Positions 1-8,920 of a stretch of DNA of 64,000 nt are shown one piece after another (the stretch's first letter is position 1; each line of letters opens with the position of its first letter). This stretch comes from an uncultured Bacilli bacterium (GTDB lineage Bacteria > Bacillota_I > Bacilli_A > RF39 > UBA660). Under the pieces are notes generated by a model, which was not told the origin of the DNA, did not search any database, and saw only the letters and a program-made list of their open reading frames with translations. Location: positions 1-64,000 of the forward strand of contig CAJUPN010000001.1 of assembly GCA_910588195.1 (NCBI GenBank), in the 5' to 3' direction. Position numbers and translations under genes: made by a program.

Positions 1-53
1 ATTAGGGTTTAAATAAATGTTTTTTTACTGTCTACTTTTTGTTGACAACTTCA

Positions 54-81
54 AGGATTATTTTAATCCTACTATTTTTTT
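54..81. repeat. Inverted repeat (hairpin), copy 1
   Basis: A 7-bp stem AGGATTA/TAATCCT with loop TTT at 54-70, followed on the plus strand by a T run. The same core recurs at 3648-3664, also at the 3' end of a minus-strand gene. Read on the plus strand it resembles an intrinsic terminator; on the minus strand it lies just after the stop of the first gene but has no U tract. Confidence 0.5.
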
Positions 82-461
82 ATAATCGAATCTATTTCTC
101 TTTCAATAATCTTTTTTGCAACTTCTACAGCTGAAAAGAAAGAAAAATTGTCATAGTCGTTATCTTTTAGGAACTTCTCAGTCATACTCCATATTTTATC
201 ATTACATATGGCATCTATTGCTGCGTATCCTTCTCTTTCAAGCCCCACAATTTTATTATATTTTTCTAACGTAAAACAATCCATTGAGTACTTTCCATCA
301 ATACGTATAACATATCTGGTTGCTAAACCAGATAGAATTGTTAAAAATTCATCTTCATTAATATTTTCAAATTCTTTATGTAAGTCATCAATTAGAATTC
401 CTTGATTACATTTAATCTGTCCAATTCTAATTAATAATTTACGAACTTCATTTCTATCCAT
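72..461 (-). CDS. DUF2513/YjcQ-like winged-helix protein
   Basis: A 129-residue protein. The start is the ATG at 461, because AAGGAG lies eight bases upstream on the minus strand; a longer reading to 506 has no ribosome site. The C-terminal half resembles the DUF2513 (YjcQ-like) family: 'LEREGYAAIDAICNDKIW' matches that family's 'LTxEGHxFLDAIRDDxIW' pattern, and the N-terminal half looks like a winged helix. Such proteins are common in phages and chromosomes of Firmicutes, with no firmly known function. It stands alone, convergent with nothing in the window, and ends at a short inverted repeat. The family assignment rests on pattern memory only. Confidence 0.6.
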   Translation of the reverse strand: MDRNEVRKLLIRIGQIKCNQGILIDDLHKEFENINEDEFLTILSGLATRYVIRIDGKYSMDCFTLEKYNKIVGLEREGYAAIDAICNDKIWSMTEKFLKDNDYDNFSFFSAVEVAKKIIEREIDSIIKK

Positions 462-744
462 TCTATTTGTCTCCTTGGAGTTATTATATATTTTCAAGAT
501 AAACAAGTCAATATATAACTTTGTTATTGATATTTGTTAAAAGTATATGTCATACATAAAATATGAGTATGTAATTAATATAGATGGATTAATATTCAAA
601 ATAATTTAGCAAGAGTAAATCTTTTTTTAGATATCCATTTAGAAACATCTAACTAATTTGATGGTTTTTATTATGAATTTTAACATAAATATGACGAATA
701 TAATTCAAAAAGAAACACACTAATTATTTACATTTTCTCTTTAC

Positions 745-1560
745 TTATTTTAAGAAAATATACATCCCACATAAAGATAGAAATAAAGATATAATAAAAC
801 TAATAAAAAAGATTAAAAATATATTTAATAAATTTTTAATAATAATTTGTTTTTTACTATATCCTAGTGATCTATATATTTTCTTTTTTATTTTATTATC
901 CTTCGATATGTCATAAAGAGATACTATACATATTATAAAAAATACTACATATATAACTAATGCATAAATATTAAAACTATGTAGAGACACAGTTAAATCC
1001 ATATTGCTAGTGCTTGTGATATACGTATCAGGCTCTACACCACAACGGTTTTTTATATAATTATTAACTTTATCCAAATTGGACCAAGAATTAATGATAA
1101 CAATATGGCCAGATTTGTTATTTAAAAGAAGTCTATTAAAATCTTTTTTACTAATGTATACTTTTGTAGTTATTTCTTCAGTGTCATAAAAGTCGCTTAT
1201 TGTAAAATCATAAGTTTCATCATTTAAATTAAAGGAAAAGATATCTCCTAAGTTATAAGTTTTGTTAAAAAAACTTGGTAAAACTATTTTGTTTTCATTT
1301 TCTATACTTTCATCCATTAATAAAAAATAGATATCAGCTTTTATAACTTCGTTAACATCTTTTATCATTGCATTATTTTTTAAATCAGCTATTGATTTAG
1401 AGTCTTCTAAATACAAAAAAGAATTTTCATAATTGTGATTATATTCATTTAAAAACTCTCTTCTTCCAATAGTAATAATTAAAAAAATACTAAATATAAA
1501 TGAAAAAATTATTATATATATTTTTGTTTTTTTATCTCTGAGAAAACTCTTATGTACCAT
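745..1560 (-). CDS. Bacteriocin-type ABC transporter, small FtsX-like permease
   Basis: 271 residues: one N-terminal membrane helix (about 13-33), an extracellular domain of about 160 residues, then two C-terminal helices (about 198-220 and 243-268). This resembles an FtsX-type permease, but the final helix of the usual four is missing: the protein stops straight after the third, whereas the counterpart at 48814-49824 carries another. The start has a strong AGGAGG. It is the third gene of a minus-strand operon after the ATPase and the larger permease, ten bases behind the latter. It probably pairs with the larger permease to export or expel a peptide. It may be C-terminally shortened. Confidence 0.7.
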   Translation of the reverse strand: MVHKSFLRDKKTKIYIIIFSFIFSIFLIITIGRREFLNEYNHNYENSFLYLEDSKSIADLKNNAMIKDVNEVIKADIYFLLMDESIENENKIVLPSFFNKTYNLGDIFSFNLNDETYDFTISDFYDTEEITTKVYISKKDFNRLLLNNKSGHIVIINSWSNLDKVNNYIKNRCGVEPDTYITSTSNMDLTVSLHSFNIYALVIYVVFFIICIVSLYDISKDNKIKKKIYRSLGYSKKQIIIKNLLNIFLIFFISFIISLFLSLCGMYIFLK

Positions 1561-1570
1561 AATATTCCTC

Positions 1571-2737
1571 CTAATTTTGTAAATTCAATACAGTTTTATT
1601 ATTTTTTCTATTTGTTAGGTAGATTACAATGATACATATAAATAACATATATATCAGAGATATTACTAACATTGTTATAATTGGGAATGTAAGATAAATA
1701 TTATAAATAGTTAAGTATTTCAAATAGAAAGATTTTACAATAATGAAAAAACAAGTATATATAGTTATTGCTAAGGCTATTCCAACTAAACTCGTTAGCA
1801 TTGCTTCAAAAAGTTCAATTTGTATTAAATTAGTTTTAGAGTAACCTATAGATTTCATTATAGAAAATTTCTGCTGATTATTATGTTCCTTTTTTTTATA
1901 AAAACTATATGTTAATATTAAACAGATTGTCAAAATAATTATTGCAATAAAAATAGGAATATTTGTTAATTTATAAAAAAAGTTTTCGTTGAATGTAAAC
2001 ATTCTAAATGAACTATAGCCCAACTTTTCTAATTCTTTTTCTACATAGTTCATATTTTTGTATTTATCAACTCTTATCATATATAAGGAGTATTCGTAAC
2101 ATTTTTTATCATCGCACACATCAATATCACTTTTAAATTGATCAAAATCTTTTATTGAAACATAGCATGTACCTAAAGAATCCATAGGCTTATTTTCAAA
2201 ACTACCTACAATTTTAAATTTATATTCTAAATTATCTATATTTTTTAAATAAAACTCTTCTCCAATAAAGTTAGTTCCTTTTTTTATATGTTTATTGTAA
2301 TTATTAAGATTGTAGTTTTCGTTAGTAATAATAAAACTATAAGGACAAACCATCTCTCCATCATTTAATGGTATATTACCTTTAATTATATTAACTTCAT
2401 TAGAGTTTAATATGGGTTTAATTGATAAGTTACCAATTTCATTCTTATAATTTACTTCAACAACGGCTTCGTTAGAATATTTTTGGCTTACAGCTACTTC
2501 AACATGTTTAATATTTTTGATTTTCCTGAGCTCATCGTCATTTTTGGGAACCGAAATTAAAAGACTTCTTCCATCTGAATGTTCCATTTGACTATTTTTT
2601 AAAAGATTAGCCATTATTATTGTATTTATACAGGCGTATATACTTAATAAAAGTAGAGTAGAAATGATAAATATTACAACATTATCTTTTGTAAAAATGT
2701 TTTTTCTGATTATAGAAAATAAATCACTAGTAGCCAT
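1571..2737 (-). CDS. Bacteriocin-type ABC transporter, large permease
   Basis: 388 residues with an N-terminal membrane helix (about 20-42), a large extracellular domain, and three C-terminal helices from about 260 to 380, the layout of FtsX/MacB-type permeases. Between the helices is the typical 'SIMKSIGYSKTNLIQIELFEA' style cytoplasmic turn. It is related to the permease at 46930-48153: both share a 'GR(S/T)LL(I/V)S' segment early in the extracellular domain and an 'FKI(V/I)G' segment before its end. It starts two bases after the ATPase stop, so the genes are translationally coupled. The substrate is unknown, and no precursor peptide gene was found next to this copy. Confidence 0.75.
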   Translation of the reverse strand: MATSDLFSIIRKNIFTKDNVVIFIISTLLLLSIYACINTIIMANLLKNSQMEHSDGRSLLISVPKNDDELRKIKNIKHVEVAVSQKYSNEAVVEVNYKNEIGNLSIKPILNSNEVNIIKGNIPLNDGEMVCPYSFIITNENYNLNNYNKHIKKGTNFIGEEFYLKNIDNLEYKFKIVGSFENKPMDSLGTCYVSIKDFDQFKSDIDVCDDKKCYEYSLYMIRVDKYKNMNYVEKELEKLGYSSFRMFTFNENFFYKLTNIPIFIAIIILTICLILTYSFYKKKEHNNQQKFSIMKSIGYSKTNLIQIELFEAMLTSLVGIALAITIYTCFFIIVKSFYLKYLTIYNIYLTFPIITMLVISLIYMLFICIIVIYLTNRKNNKTVLNLQN

Positions 2738-2739
2738 AT

Positions 2740-3402
2740 TTAAGATACCAACTTTCCGCCCTTAAGATTTATAATATCATCAGCATATTTTTTAATATTA
2801 TTACTATGTGAAACAACAATTATACATTTTCTTTGATTACTTAGATTTTTTAGCATAGTAAGTATTTTCTTTTCATTCTCTTCATCTAAATTACCAGTTG
2901 GTTCATCACATAATATGTAATCAGGATTATTCGCAAGAGCTCTAGCTAGACAAACTCTTTGTTGCTCTCCTCCAGATAATTCTTTAGGATAAGAGTTAAT
3001 TTTATCTTCAAGTCCGACCATTTTTAATAGTTCAGTTGCTCTTTTTATTCTTTCATCTTTTTTTATTTTTTTATTTATTAGCATAGGTAAAATAACATTT
3101 TCAATAGCCCTTAAATTTTTATCCAAAAAATAATCTTGAAAAACAAAGCCTATTTTTTCTTTTCTTATCTCTGATGCAGTGGTGTCATTTAAATTAACAA
3201 CATTCTCACCATCTATTTCTAAACTTCCGCTTGTCATTTGATCCATCAAACCTATAATTCTTAAAAGAGTTGATTTACCACTTCCTGAATGTCCCATAAT
3301 TGCATAGAAATTACCTTTTTTAAATGTATAAGAAAAGTCAGTAATTGCGATTACTTTTTCTGTTGAAGTTGCATATATTTTTTCTATTTTCTCTGCTTTC
3401 AT
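2740..3402 (-). CDS. Bacteriocin-type ABC transporter ATPase
   Basis: 220 residues, a full-length ABC ATPase: Walker [10 protein letters not shown] at 37-45, Q-loop 'FVFQDYFL', signature LSGGEQQR at 142-149, Walker B 'YILCDEP', and switch His in 'VVSHS'. It is the LolD/MacB-like type and most similar in style to ATPases of the lactococcin-972 group of putative bacteriocin exporters. It is the first gene of the minus-strand operon, preceded by GAGGTGAG. A TATAAT element lies about 190 bases upstream (3589-3594). The ATPase at 48153-48824 is a paralogue. It energises the two permeases downstream. Confidence 0.9.
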   Translation of the reverse strand: MKAEKIEKIYATSTEKVIAITDFSYTFKKGNFYAIMGHSGSGKSTLLRIIGLMDQMTSGSLEIDGENVVNLNDTTASEIRKEKIGFVFQDYFLDKNLRAIENVILPMLINKKIKKDERIKRATELLKMVGLEDKINSYPKELSGGEQQRVCLARALANNPDYILCDEPTGNLDEENEKKILTMLKNLSNQRKCIIVVSHSNNIKKYADDIINLKGGKLVS

Positions 3403-3420
3403 TAGCTCACCTCTATAGTG

Positions 3421-3486
3421 CTATTTTAGCATATTTTTATATACTCCACTACTATGAATTCCCAGTAACTTTTCAGCCTTACTCAT
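3421..3486 (-). pseudogene. Possible HTH gene remnant or leader peptide
   Basis: On the minus strand, 21 codons starting MSKAEKLLGIHSSGVY look like one helix-turn-helix (compare resolvase or regulator segments 'SKAEAAKLLGISRxTVYK'). Reading upstream in frame continues 'GLS' style sequence but hits a TAA at 3502-3504. It could be the tail of a lost HTH/recombinase gene, or a short leader before the ABC operon, as GGA sits six bases before the ATG. Too short to be sure. Confidence 0.2.
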
Positions 3487-3588
3487 TGATAATCCTTGTT
3501 TTTATAAAATATCTTTTTCTACTTTCTTTTTTTCTCTTAATTGTGTGTAATTTACTTATTGATTCTACTTTGCTAGGGGCTCATTTTC

Positions 3589-3594
3589 ATTATA
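3589..3594 (-). promoter_or_regulatory. -10 element before minus-strand ABC operon
   Basis: TATAAT on the minus strand, about 190 bases before the ATPase start and just downstream of the terminator at 3597-3620. I see no convincing -35. Confidence 0.45.
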
Positions 3595-3596
3595 AC

Positions 3597-3620
3597 AAAA
3601 AAACACACCTCAGTGGTGTG
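3597..3620 (-). terminator. Intrinsic terminator after the 244-residue gene
   Basis: On the minus strand CACACC-ACTGA-GGTGTG is followed by seven Ts. It ends transcripts from the gene at 3652-4386 just before the next promoter. Confidence 0.65.
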
Positions 3621-3643
3621 GTTCAAATTTTCCTTTAGGAAAA

Positions 3644-3674
3644 CAGTAGGATTATTTTAATCCTACTGTTTTTT
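3644..3674. repeat. Inverted repeat (hairpin), copy 2
   Basis: A perfect 11-bp stem CAGTAGGATTA/TAATCCTACTG around loop TTT, followed on the plus strand by six Ts. The stop codon of the minus-strand gene at 3652 lies inside it. Its core matches the hairpin at 54-70, so the two copies bracket the ABC operon. Confidence 0.6.
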
Positions 3675-4386
3675 GTTTAGAGTTATCGATGAAATTTAGT
3701 ATTTTATTAGCATCAATTGTTTGAAATAATGTACTCGGTATTTTATTAAAAGTTATACTATTAATTAAGAAGTCTAAATGATCAGCTATGTAACTTAATT
3801 CTGTATAATATTTATTTATAAAAAATCCTAAGAATCCTGATGATGTAACAATTGCAGCTTCTGCTAAATTTTGTGTATGTTGTTCTCTACTAATATTCCA
3901 TTCTTTTCTTTTTTTCGCTCTTACTTCTTCGGCTTGAGAAGCTGGCTTAATTATTCTACATGTATTTTCTATAATAACAGATTTATTACATCCCTCTACT
4001 TTGTTTGAATAAATAGTGTGTATTTCTGGAAACTTATAAGTAAGTTCTGCAACACTTTGTATATTTCTTAATTCAGTAAGCTTAGCTTGAATACGTCCTT
4101 TAATGAAATCAATTTCTTCTTCTTCAGAAGTTGCAACCTTGCTATTTAAGCTTATTCCTAATAGTTTTGCTAATGGTCTTACTAATGACATTTTGTCAAG
4201 TCCGATAGATAGTAGTTCTCCTTCAACGTAGGCATTTACTTCTGGTATTATTTCTAAATCAACATAACCACCAAAAACTGTTTTCAAAAAGTTATTAGCT
4301 ATTTTTTTGTAATAGTATACCTCTGCTGAAAAACTTTGATCTTCTACTAAAAAATCATTAATATTATCAATTTTAAAAATTTCCAT
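3652..4386 (-). CDS. Hypothetical protein, 244 aa
   Basis: I do not recognise this protein. The start MEIFKIDNIN at 4386 is chosen for an AAGGGG site eight bases upstream; a 12-codon longer reading lacks one. It has no clear membrane segment; the middle (about residues 100-170) is charged and helical ('KKRKEWNISREQHTQNLAEAA'), followed by a more hydrophobic helix 'IVTSSGFLGFFINKYY'. The stop codon sits inside a strong hairpin. It is transcribed away from the membrane-protein gene at 4500, so the 113-base gap must hold two divergent promoters. Confidence 0.7.
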   Translation of the reverse strand: MEIFKIDNINDFLVEDQSFSAEVYYYKKIANNFLKTVFGGYVDLEIIPEVNAYVEGELLSIGLDKMSLVRPLAKLLGISLNSKVATSEEEEIDFIKGRIQAKLTELRNIQSVAELTYKFPEIHTIYSNKVEGCNKSVIIENTCRIIKPASQAEEVRAKKRKEWNISREQHTQNLAEAAIVTSSGFLGFFINKYYTELSYIADHLDFLINSITFNKIPSTLFQTIDANKILNFIDNSKQKTVGLK

Positions 4387-4499
4387 AATTATATCCCCTT
4401 TTCTGGTAAATGATAATAACATATTTTAATTAAATTTGCAAATTTATTGTTTTTGTTTAAAGTTGATAGTATACTTAATCTTAGATAGGAAGAATGTAA

Positions 4500-6341
4500 A
4501 TGTTAGCTAAAGTAAAGTTATTTATCTTTTCAATATGTGTTGGAATTTGTTTTTTAATTAAAATAGATTTGGTAAGTGATTTGAGTGTTTTAAAAATTAC
4601 TACTTTGTATGAAACAAACTTTTTTGCTTTATCGGTTTTTACAGGCTTTGCTTTTTATTTTTTTTCCAAGCATCCTTTTCACAAGATAAGTAAAATAAAA
4701 ATATTTTTAAGTGTTTTATTTTCTTTATTTATGTTAGTTGGAGAAGGTTATGCTTCTTATGGAAGTTATAAGCTTTTATTTTTAAATATTGCAACTATTC
4801 TTTTGAGTTTAGTAAAATTTGTTGGGTATATTTATTTATTTATTCATCTTTTTTCTTTATTAGACGATTTAATAGATAAATCTAAAAATAAAGAATTAAA
4901 ATTTAAAAATAAGTATTTATCTAAATACTTAGAACTTTTTAATAAGTATCCTTTTAAAGTTTCTTTTGTAACTATTTTAATTGTTCTTTCAATTTATATG
5001 TTAGCTTTTTATCCAATTGTTTTATCTCCTGATCCATCTTTTCAAATAAAAATGTATTTTAATGAACATACAAAATATATTGATTGGGTTATACAAAGAG
5101 ATCCTGAGATTTTTATGACATCACATCATCCTGTTTTTCAAACTTATATGATTGGTTTTTGTCTTAGCTTAGGAAGATTTTTAGTTAATGATAATTTTGG
5201 ATTATTTCTATATACTTTAATACAATCTTTAATTTATTCTAGTGTTCTTGCTTATACGATTAAATATATGTCTAATAATGGAATCAAAAGTAAGAATAGA
5301 TTAATTGTTTTAGGAATGTATTTAATTATACCAATGTATTTACTTTATTCAATGTCTGCCGTTAAAGATACACTTTATACAGCTTTTATGATTCTTTTTA
5401 TTCTTAAAGTTTTTGATATAATAAAAAATTATAAAGAAATTAATCTTAGTTATAAATATATAGCTGTTCTTTATTTTATAATGTTATTTATAGGTTTGTT
5501 TCGACATAATGGTGTTTATGTAATTGCTTTAACAATATTTGTCTTGATATTTTATACAAGAAAAAATGCTTTGAAAATATTAATTTCTTTTTTTGCCTTT
5601 TTTGTTTCTATTTATGCTTTTGATAAAGTGTTAATACCTTATTTAGGAATAAGTGATGGTTCGGCTAGAGAAATGCTTAGTGTCCCATTTCAACAAACTG
5701 CTAGATTAGTTTCAGAAAAGCCAGATTTTTATAATGAAGAAGACATTAAAATAATAGACTATATATTGAAATATGATACATTAGCTTCTCGATATAATCC
5801 CGATTTGGCAGATCCAGTAAAAAATGAATATAATAAGAATACAACTAAAGAAGATTTGAAAGATTATTTTTATGTTTGGTTTAAAGGATTAAAAAAGCAT
5901 CCTGATATTTATGTTGATGCGACATTAAATAATACTTATGGATTTTTTTATCCAGATAAACACAATTGGTATATTTATGCGAGGTATGATAAAAGAGTAA
6001 CAGATAATGGTTTAGTTGATTATCATTATAATAAGTTATCTTTTCTTAGAGCATTTATCGATGGTTATGCTAATACTGTTCCTTATATACCTATCATAGG
6101 GGCGGTATCTAATATTGCTCTTAATACATGGGCGGTGTTAATTTTGGCAGCTTATTTAATAAATACAAAAAATAAAAGATTTTTAATAAGTTTACTTCCT
6201 TTATTTGGATCAATTTTATTTTGTTTTATTGGACCTGCGAACACATATTTTAGATATACAATGCCATATATTTTTGCACTTCCTGTATTAACTGTGTTAT
6301 TATTAGAGTATATAAGAGGTGAAAAAGTTGAAAAAAAGTAA
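4500..6341 (+). CDS. DUF6020-type multi-pass membrane protein, GT-C-like
   Basis: 613 residues with about twelve membrane helices. Just after a helix near residue 170 is 'YPIVLSPDPSFQ', then a 'TSHHPVFQT' segment near 205, and 'RHNG' near 340; this acidic-loop pattern is what I associate with DUF6020, a family of putative GT-C-fold glycosyltransferases. These enzymes take a sugar from a polyprenyl-phosphate donor on the outer face of the membrane. The next gene, overlapping by 14 bases, is a GT2 enzyme of the kind that makes such donors, which supports a shared pathway for surface glycan or protein glycosylation. The start has AGGAAG upstream. Activity is inferred. Confidence 0.7.
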   Translation: MLAKVKLFIFSICVGICFLIKIDLVSDLSVLKITTLYETNFFALSVFTGFAFYFFSKHPFHKISKIKIFLSVLFSLFMLVGEGYASYGSYKLLFLNIATILLSLVKFVGYIYLFIHLFSLLDDLIDKSKNKELKFKNKYLSKYLELFNKYPFKVSFVTILIVLSIYMLAFYPIVLSPDPSFQIKMYFNEHTKYIDWVIQRDPEIFMTSHHPVFQTYMIGFCLSLGRFLVNDNFGLFLYTLIQSLIYSSVLAYTIKYMSNNGIKSKNRLIVLGMYLIIPMYLLYSMSAVKDTLYTAFMILFILKVFDIIKNYKEINLSYKYIAVLYFIMLFIGLFRHNGVYVIALTIFVLIFYTRKNALKILISFFAFFVSIYAFDKVLIPYLGISDGSAREMLSVPFQQTARLVSEKPDFYNEEDIKIIDYILKYDTLASRYNPDLADPVKNEYNKNTTKEDLKDYFYVWFKGLKKHPDIYVDATLNNTYGFFYPDKHNWYIYARYDKRVTDNGLVDYHYNKLSFLRAFIDGYANTVPYIPIIGAVSNIALNTWAVLILAAYLINTKNKRFLISLLPLFGSILFCFIGPANTYFRYTMPYIFALPVLTVLLLEYIRGEKVEKK

Positions 6342-7287
6342 TATAGCAATATTGATTCCTTGCTATAATGAAGCAAAGACAATAGAAAAAGTAGTAAGAG
6401 ATTATAAAAAAGCAATACCAGAGGCAACAATATATGTTTATGATAATAATTCTAATGATGGTACAGATAAGATAGCTTCAAAGGCTGGAGCAGTAGTAAA
6501 GTATGAGTATCGTCAAGGAAAAGGTAATGTAATTAGAAGTATGTTTAGAGACATTGAGGCAGATTGTTATCTAATGATAGATGGTGATGATACTTATCCA
6601 GCAGAGTCAGCACGTGAAATGTGTGATTTAATATTAGAAGGTAAGGCAGATATGGTTATTGGAGATAGACTTTCTAGTACTTATTTTCAAGAAAATAAAA
6701 GAATGTTTCACAATTTTGGGAATGTCCTTGTTAGAAAACTTATAAATTTCATATTTAAAAATAATGTTAAGGATATTATGACTGGATATCGTGCTTTCTC
6801 TTATGATTTTGTTAAAGGATTTCCAGTTTTATCCAAAGGTTTTGAAATAGAGACAGAAATGACCATTCATGCTGTTGATAAAAACTTTAAACTTGTAGAG
6901 ATACCAGTTCAATATCGTGACAGACCAGAGGGTTCTGTATCTAAATTGAATACAGTTTCAGATGGTATAAAAGTATTAAAAACTATTGGAACTTTATTTA
7001 AAGAATATCGTCCAGCTTTATTTTTTAATATTTTTGCTTCTTTAACGGCGATAGCAGGAATAATAATTGGTATAGCACCATTTGTTGATTATTTTAAAAC
7101 AGGAGTTGTTTTAAAATTTCCAAGTTTGATATTTGCATGTTTTTTAGTTACTGTTGGAGTGTTACTATGGATAACAGGAATGATACTTCAAGTTATAGTT
7201 AAGAAAAATAAACAATCATATGAACTTTATTTAAATGAGATAAAAATGCTTGAAAAATTAGTTTTAGAAAAAAGAAAAAAGGATTAA
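6328..7287 (+). CDS. GT2 glycosyltransferase, polyprenyl-phosphate sugar synthase-like
   Basis: About 319 residues. The start is most likely the TTG at 6328, since GAGGTG lies six bases before it; GTG at 6319 would swallow that site. The N-terminal domain is a dolichol-phosphate-mannose-synthase-like GT2 fold: 'ILIPCYNEAKTIEKV', 'YDNNSNDGT', and 'MIDGDDTYP' with the DxD-like metal site near residue 90. The C-terminus has two membrane helices (about 235-255 and 265-290). It probably moves a sugar from a nucleotide donor to undecaprenyl phosphate for the neighbouring GT-C-like protein. The specific sugar cannot be told. Confidence 0.88.
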   Translation: MKKSNIAILIPCYNEAKTIEKVVRDYKKAIPEATIYVYDNNSNDGTDKIASKAGAVVKYEYRQGKGNVIRSMFRDIEADCYLMIDGDDTYPAESAREMCDLILEGKADMVIGDRLSSTYFQENKRMFHNFGNVLVRKLINFIFKNNVKDIMTGYRAFSYDFVKGFPVLSKGFEIETEMTIHAVDKNFKLVEIPVQYRDRPEGSVSKLNTVSDGIKVLKTIGTLFKEYRPALFFNIFASLTAIAGIIIGIAPFVDYFKTGVVLKFPSLIFACFLVTVGVLLWITGMILQVIVKKNKQSYELYLNEIKMLEKLVLEKRKKD

Positions 7288-7305
7288 ATAATGATCCTTT
7301 TTTTA
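7275..7305. terminator. Bidirectional terminator between convergent genes
   Basis: AAAAAAGGAT and ATCCTTTTTTT flank a nine-base loop; A run on one side and T run on the other serve both the glycosyltransferase gene and the convergent gene at 7303-7902. Confidence 0.75.
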
Positions 7306-7902
7306 TAACTTTAATGTTGAATCGTTAGTGTCAGATTCGTATCCTTGGTTTCCTAAAAATGCTTCAATTGCAGCTACATCTATAGCTTGCTCAAAAGAAT
7401 CTCTATCTTCTGGTTCAATCATTGGTGGAATTTCAGGATCTGGTATTGAAGTAACTGTGTCATCAATTATTGGTGGAACTGCCAATTCTGTAACATTTTC
7501 ATTTTTAATCGCATCATAATCAGTTATTTTTGCTGCTGATGAAGGAATAGGATTAAATTCGCCAAATTTTGTTGTTACTTCTTGAGCTGTTTTTTCTTTT
7601 ACAACATATCCTTTATCAGGATCTGGGATAATTTCTAAATTATCTCCACCATTTTCAAATGCTGTTTGTATATTTTTAATTTGTTCAATTACTGAATTTA
7701 GTTTTGCTGAAGCTTGTTGTTTTGATTCTTCATCAACGAAGTTTATTCTTAACATAGATTCTACGGTGCTTATTCTTGCTTTCATATATTCTGTACATTC
7801 TTTTGCTGGAATATATATATTTAAGTGATTTGTGAACATGTATTTTTCGAATTCATCAACTGCATTATGAGCATCTGTAACAAGGTTTTTAATATTTTCC
7901 AT
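7303..7902 (-). CDS. Hypothetical protein, 199 aa, helical N-terminus and acidic Pro-rich tail
   Basis: Not recognised. Residues 1-95 look like an alpha-helical bundle; residues 100-185 are acidic and proline-rich ('PDPEIPPMIEPEDRD'), typical of a disordered linker or tail. There is no signal peptide or membrane helix. The start has AGGAGG eight bases upstream. It is divergent from the unknown gene at 8020 and faces the strong promoter at 7965-7993 from the other side. Confidence 0.75.
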   Translation of the reverse strand: MENIKNLVTDAHNAVDEFEKYMFTNHLNIYIPAKECTEYMKARISTVESMLRINFVDEESKQQASAKLNSVIEQIKNIQTAFENGGDNLEIIPDPDKGYVVKEKTAQEVTTKFGEFNPIPSSAAKITDYDAIKNENVTELAVPPIIDDTVTSIPDPEIPPMIEPEDRDSFEQAIDVAAIEAFLGNQGYESDTNDSTLKL

Positions 7903-7964
7903 TTACATAGCCTCCTATCTTAATAAGATTATAGTATTTTTTCCCAATAAAGTAAATGTTTTCT

Positions 7965-7993
7965 TTGACAAATTTACAAAACGATACTATAAT
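7965..7993 (+). promoter_or_regulatory. Consensus sigma-A promoter
   Basis: TTGACA at 7965-7970 and TATAAT at 7988-7993 with a 17-base spacer: both boxes match consensus exactly. It drives the gene at 8020. Confidence 0.85.
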
Positions 7994-8019
7994 AGGCAAC
8001 ACAAAAAAAGAGGGGTATT

Positions 8020-8856
8020 ATGGAATTAGATGCATTACTTTATTTAAAACATATTGTTATGAATGATGAAATAAATAATTCTGATCTTTTATTACTTAAG
8101 TCGATTATTAATAATCATGGGAGGATAGATTTTAATTCTTCTATAATAGATAATCTTAAGAATATTATTTTAAAATATAGTGATGAATCGATAGCTTTAG
8201 ATTATTTAGAAGAATTTTTAGATTTAGATGCTACTTTATTAAATTTGCCAATTTATAAGGTCTTTTTAGATAATGAAATGTTTCATGTTTTATTACCATT
8301 TGCAGTCGAAAAAGGTGTTATTAATGAAGATTCTTTTTCAAAGATAATAGAAATGTTTCTTAATTATTTATTGTCTTTTGATAATAAGAATAATGATGAT
8401 TGTTGTAAATTAATACTATTAAAGGATATTATAAATGCTCGAAAACGTGTTAATTATGATTCATTTGCTTTTAAATCTTTAGTTCTAGATTTTGTATTTC
8501 GTAATATAAATGCAATTCGCAGTAATAAAGAGTCAATTATTTTATCAATTTCTAAAGAAATTATATTAAAGTTCTTTTTATATGATTATGTTCATTTAAG
8601 TGATATAGGTAGACTTTCTCTAGATGATTATTTAGATATTTTTGTAGAATCTCTATTAGATATTTCTGACTTTTCTATATTGCTTGCTTTAATAAATGAT
8701 AGATCTGTAGATGAAAATGTTAGCGTTTTAATTTCTAAAATAATATGTGATTATTATGGTGATGTTTCAGATATACCATTGTCAATTCAAAACATTTTAT
8801 CTAAACTAAGAACCTTACAAACTTTTAAAGAAGAAAAACCTTTAGCCTTAGTGTAA
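8020..8856 (+). CDS. Hypothetical protein, 278 aa, all-helical
   Basis: Not recognised. The sequence is Leu/Ile/Asp-rich with repeated amphipathic helices ('LLLKSIINNHGRIDFNSSIIDNLKNIILKY'-like blocks, residues 20-100 and 150-240), suggesting a helical-repeat scaffold; no enzyme motif is visible. The start has GAGGGG upstream and is served by a perfect consensus promoter, so it is probably well expressed. It ends in its own terminator, making a single-gene unit. No signal peptide or membrane segment. Confidence 0.75.
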   Translation: MELDALLYLKHIVMNDEINNSDLLLLKSIINNHGRIDFNSSIIDNLKNIILKYSDESIALDYLEEFLDLDATLLNLPIYKVFLDNEMFHVLLPFAVEKGVINEDSFSKIIEMFLNYLLSFDNKNNDDCCKLILLKDIINARKRVNYDSFAFKSLVLDFVFRNINAIRSNKESIILSISKEIILKFFLYDYVHLSDIGRLSLDDYLDIFVESLLDISDFSILLALINDRSVDENVSVLISKIICDYYGDVSDIPLSIQNILSKLRTLQTFKEEKPLALV

Positions 8857-8870
8857 ACTTAAGGCTTTTT
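8844..8870 (+). terminator. Intrinsic terminator
   Basis: AGCCTTA/TAAGGCT stem overlapping the stop codon of the preceding gene, followed by TTTTT. Confidence 0.75.
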
Positions 8871-8903
8871 ATTGTTATATTTTTTATTGTTATATGCTAA
8901 ACT

Positions 8904-8909
8904 TATAAT
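8904..8909 (+). promoter_or_regulatory. -10 element for the small acidic gene and its partner
   Basis: TATAAT twelve bases before the start at 8921; no clear -35. Confidence 0.55.
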
Positions 8910-8920
8910 AGGTGAGGCAT

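Noticed and set aside
3421..3486. Intact small regulator gene before the ABC operon
   Set aside because: Only one HTH-like segment is open, and a stop codon cuts the longer reading; treated as a low-confidence remnant.
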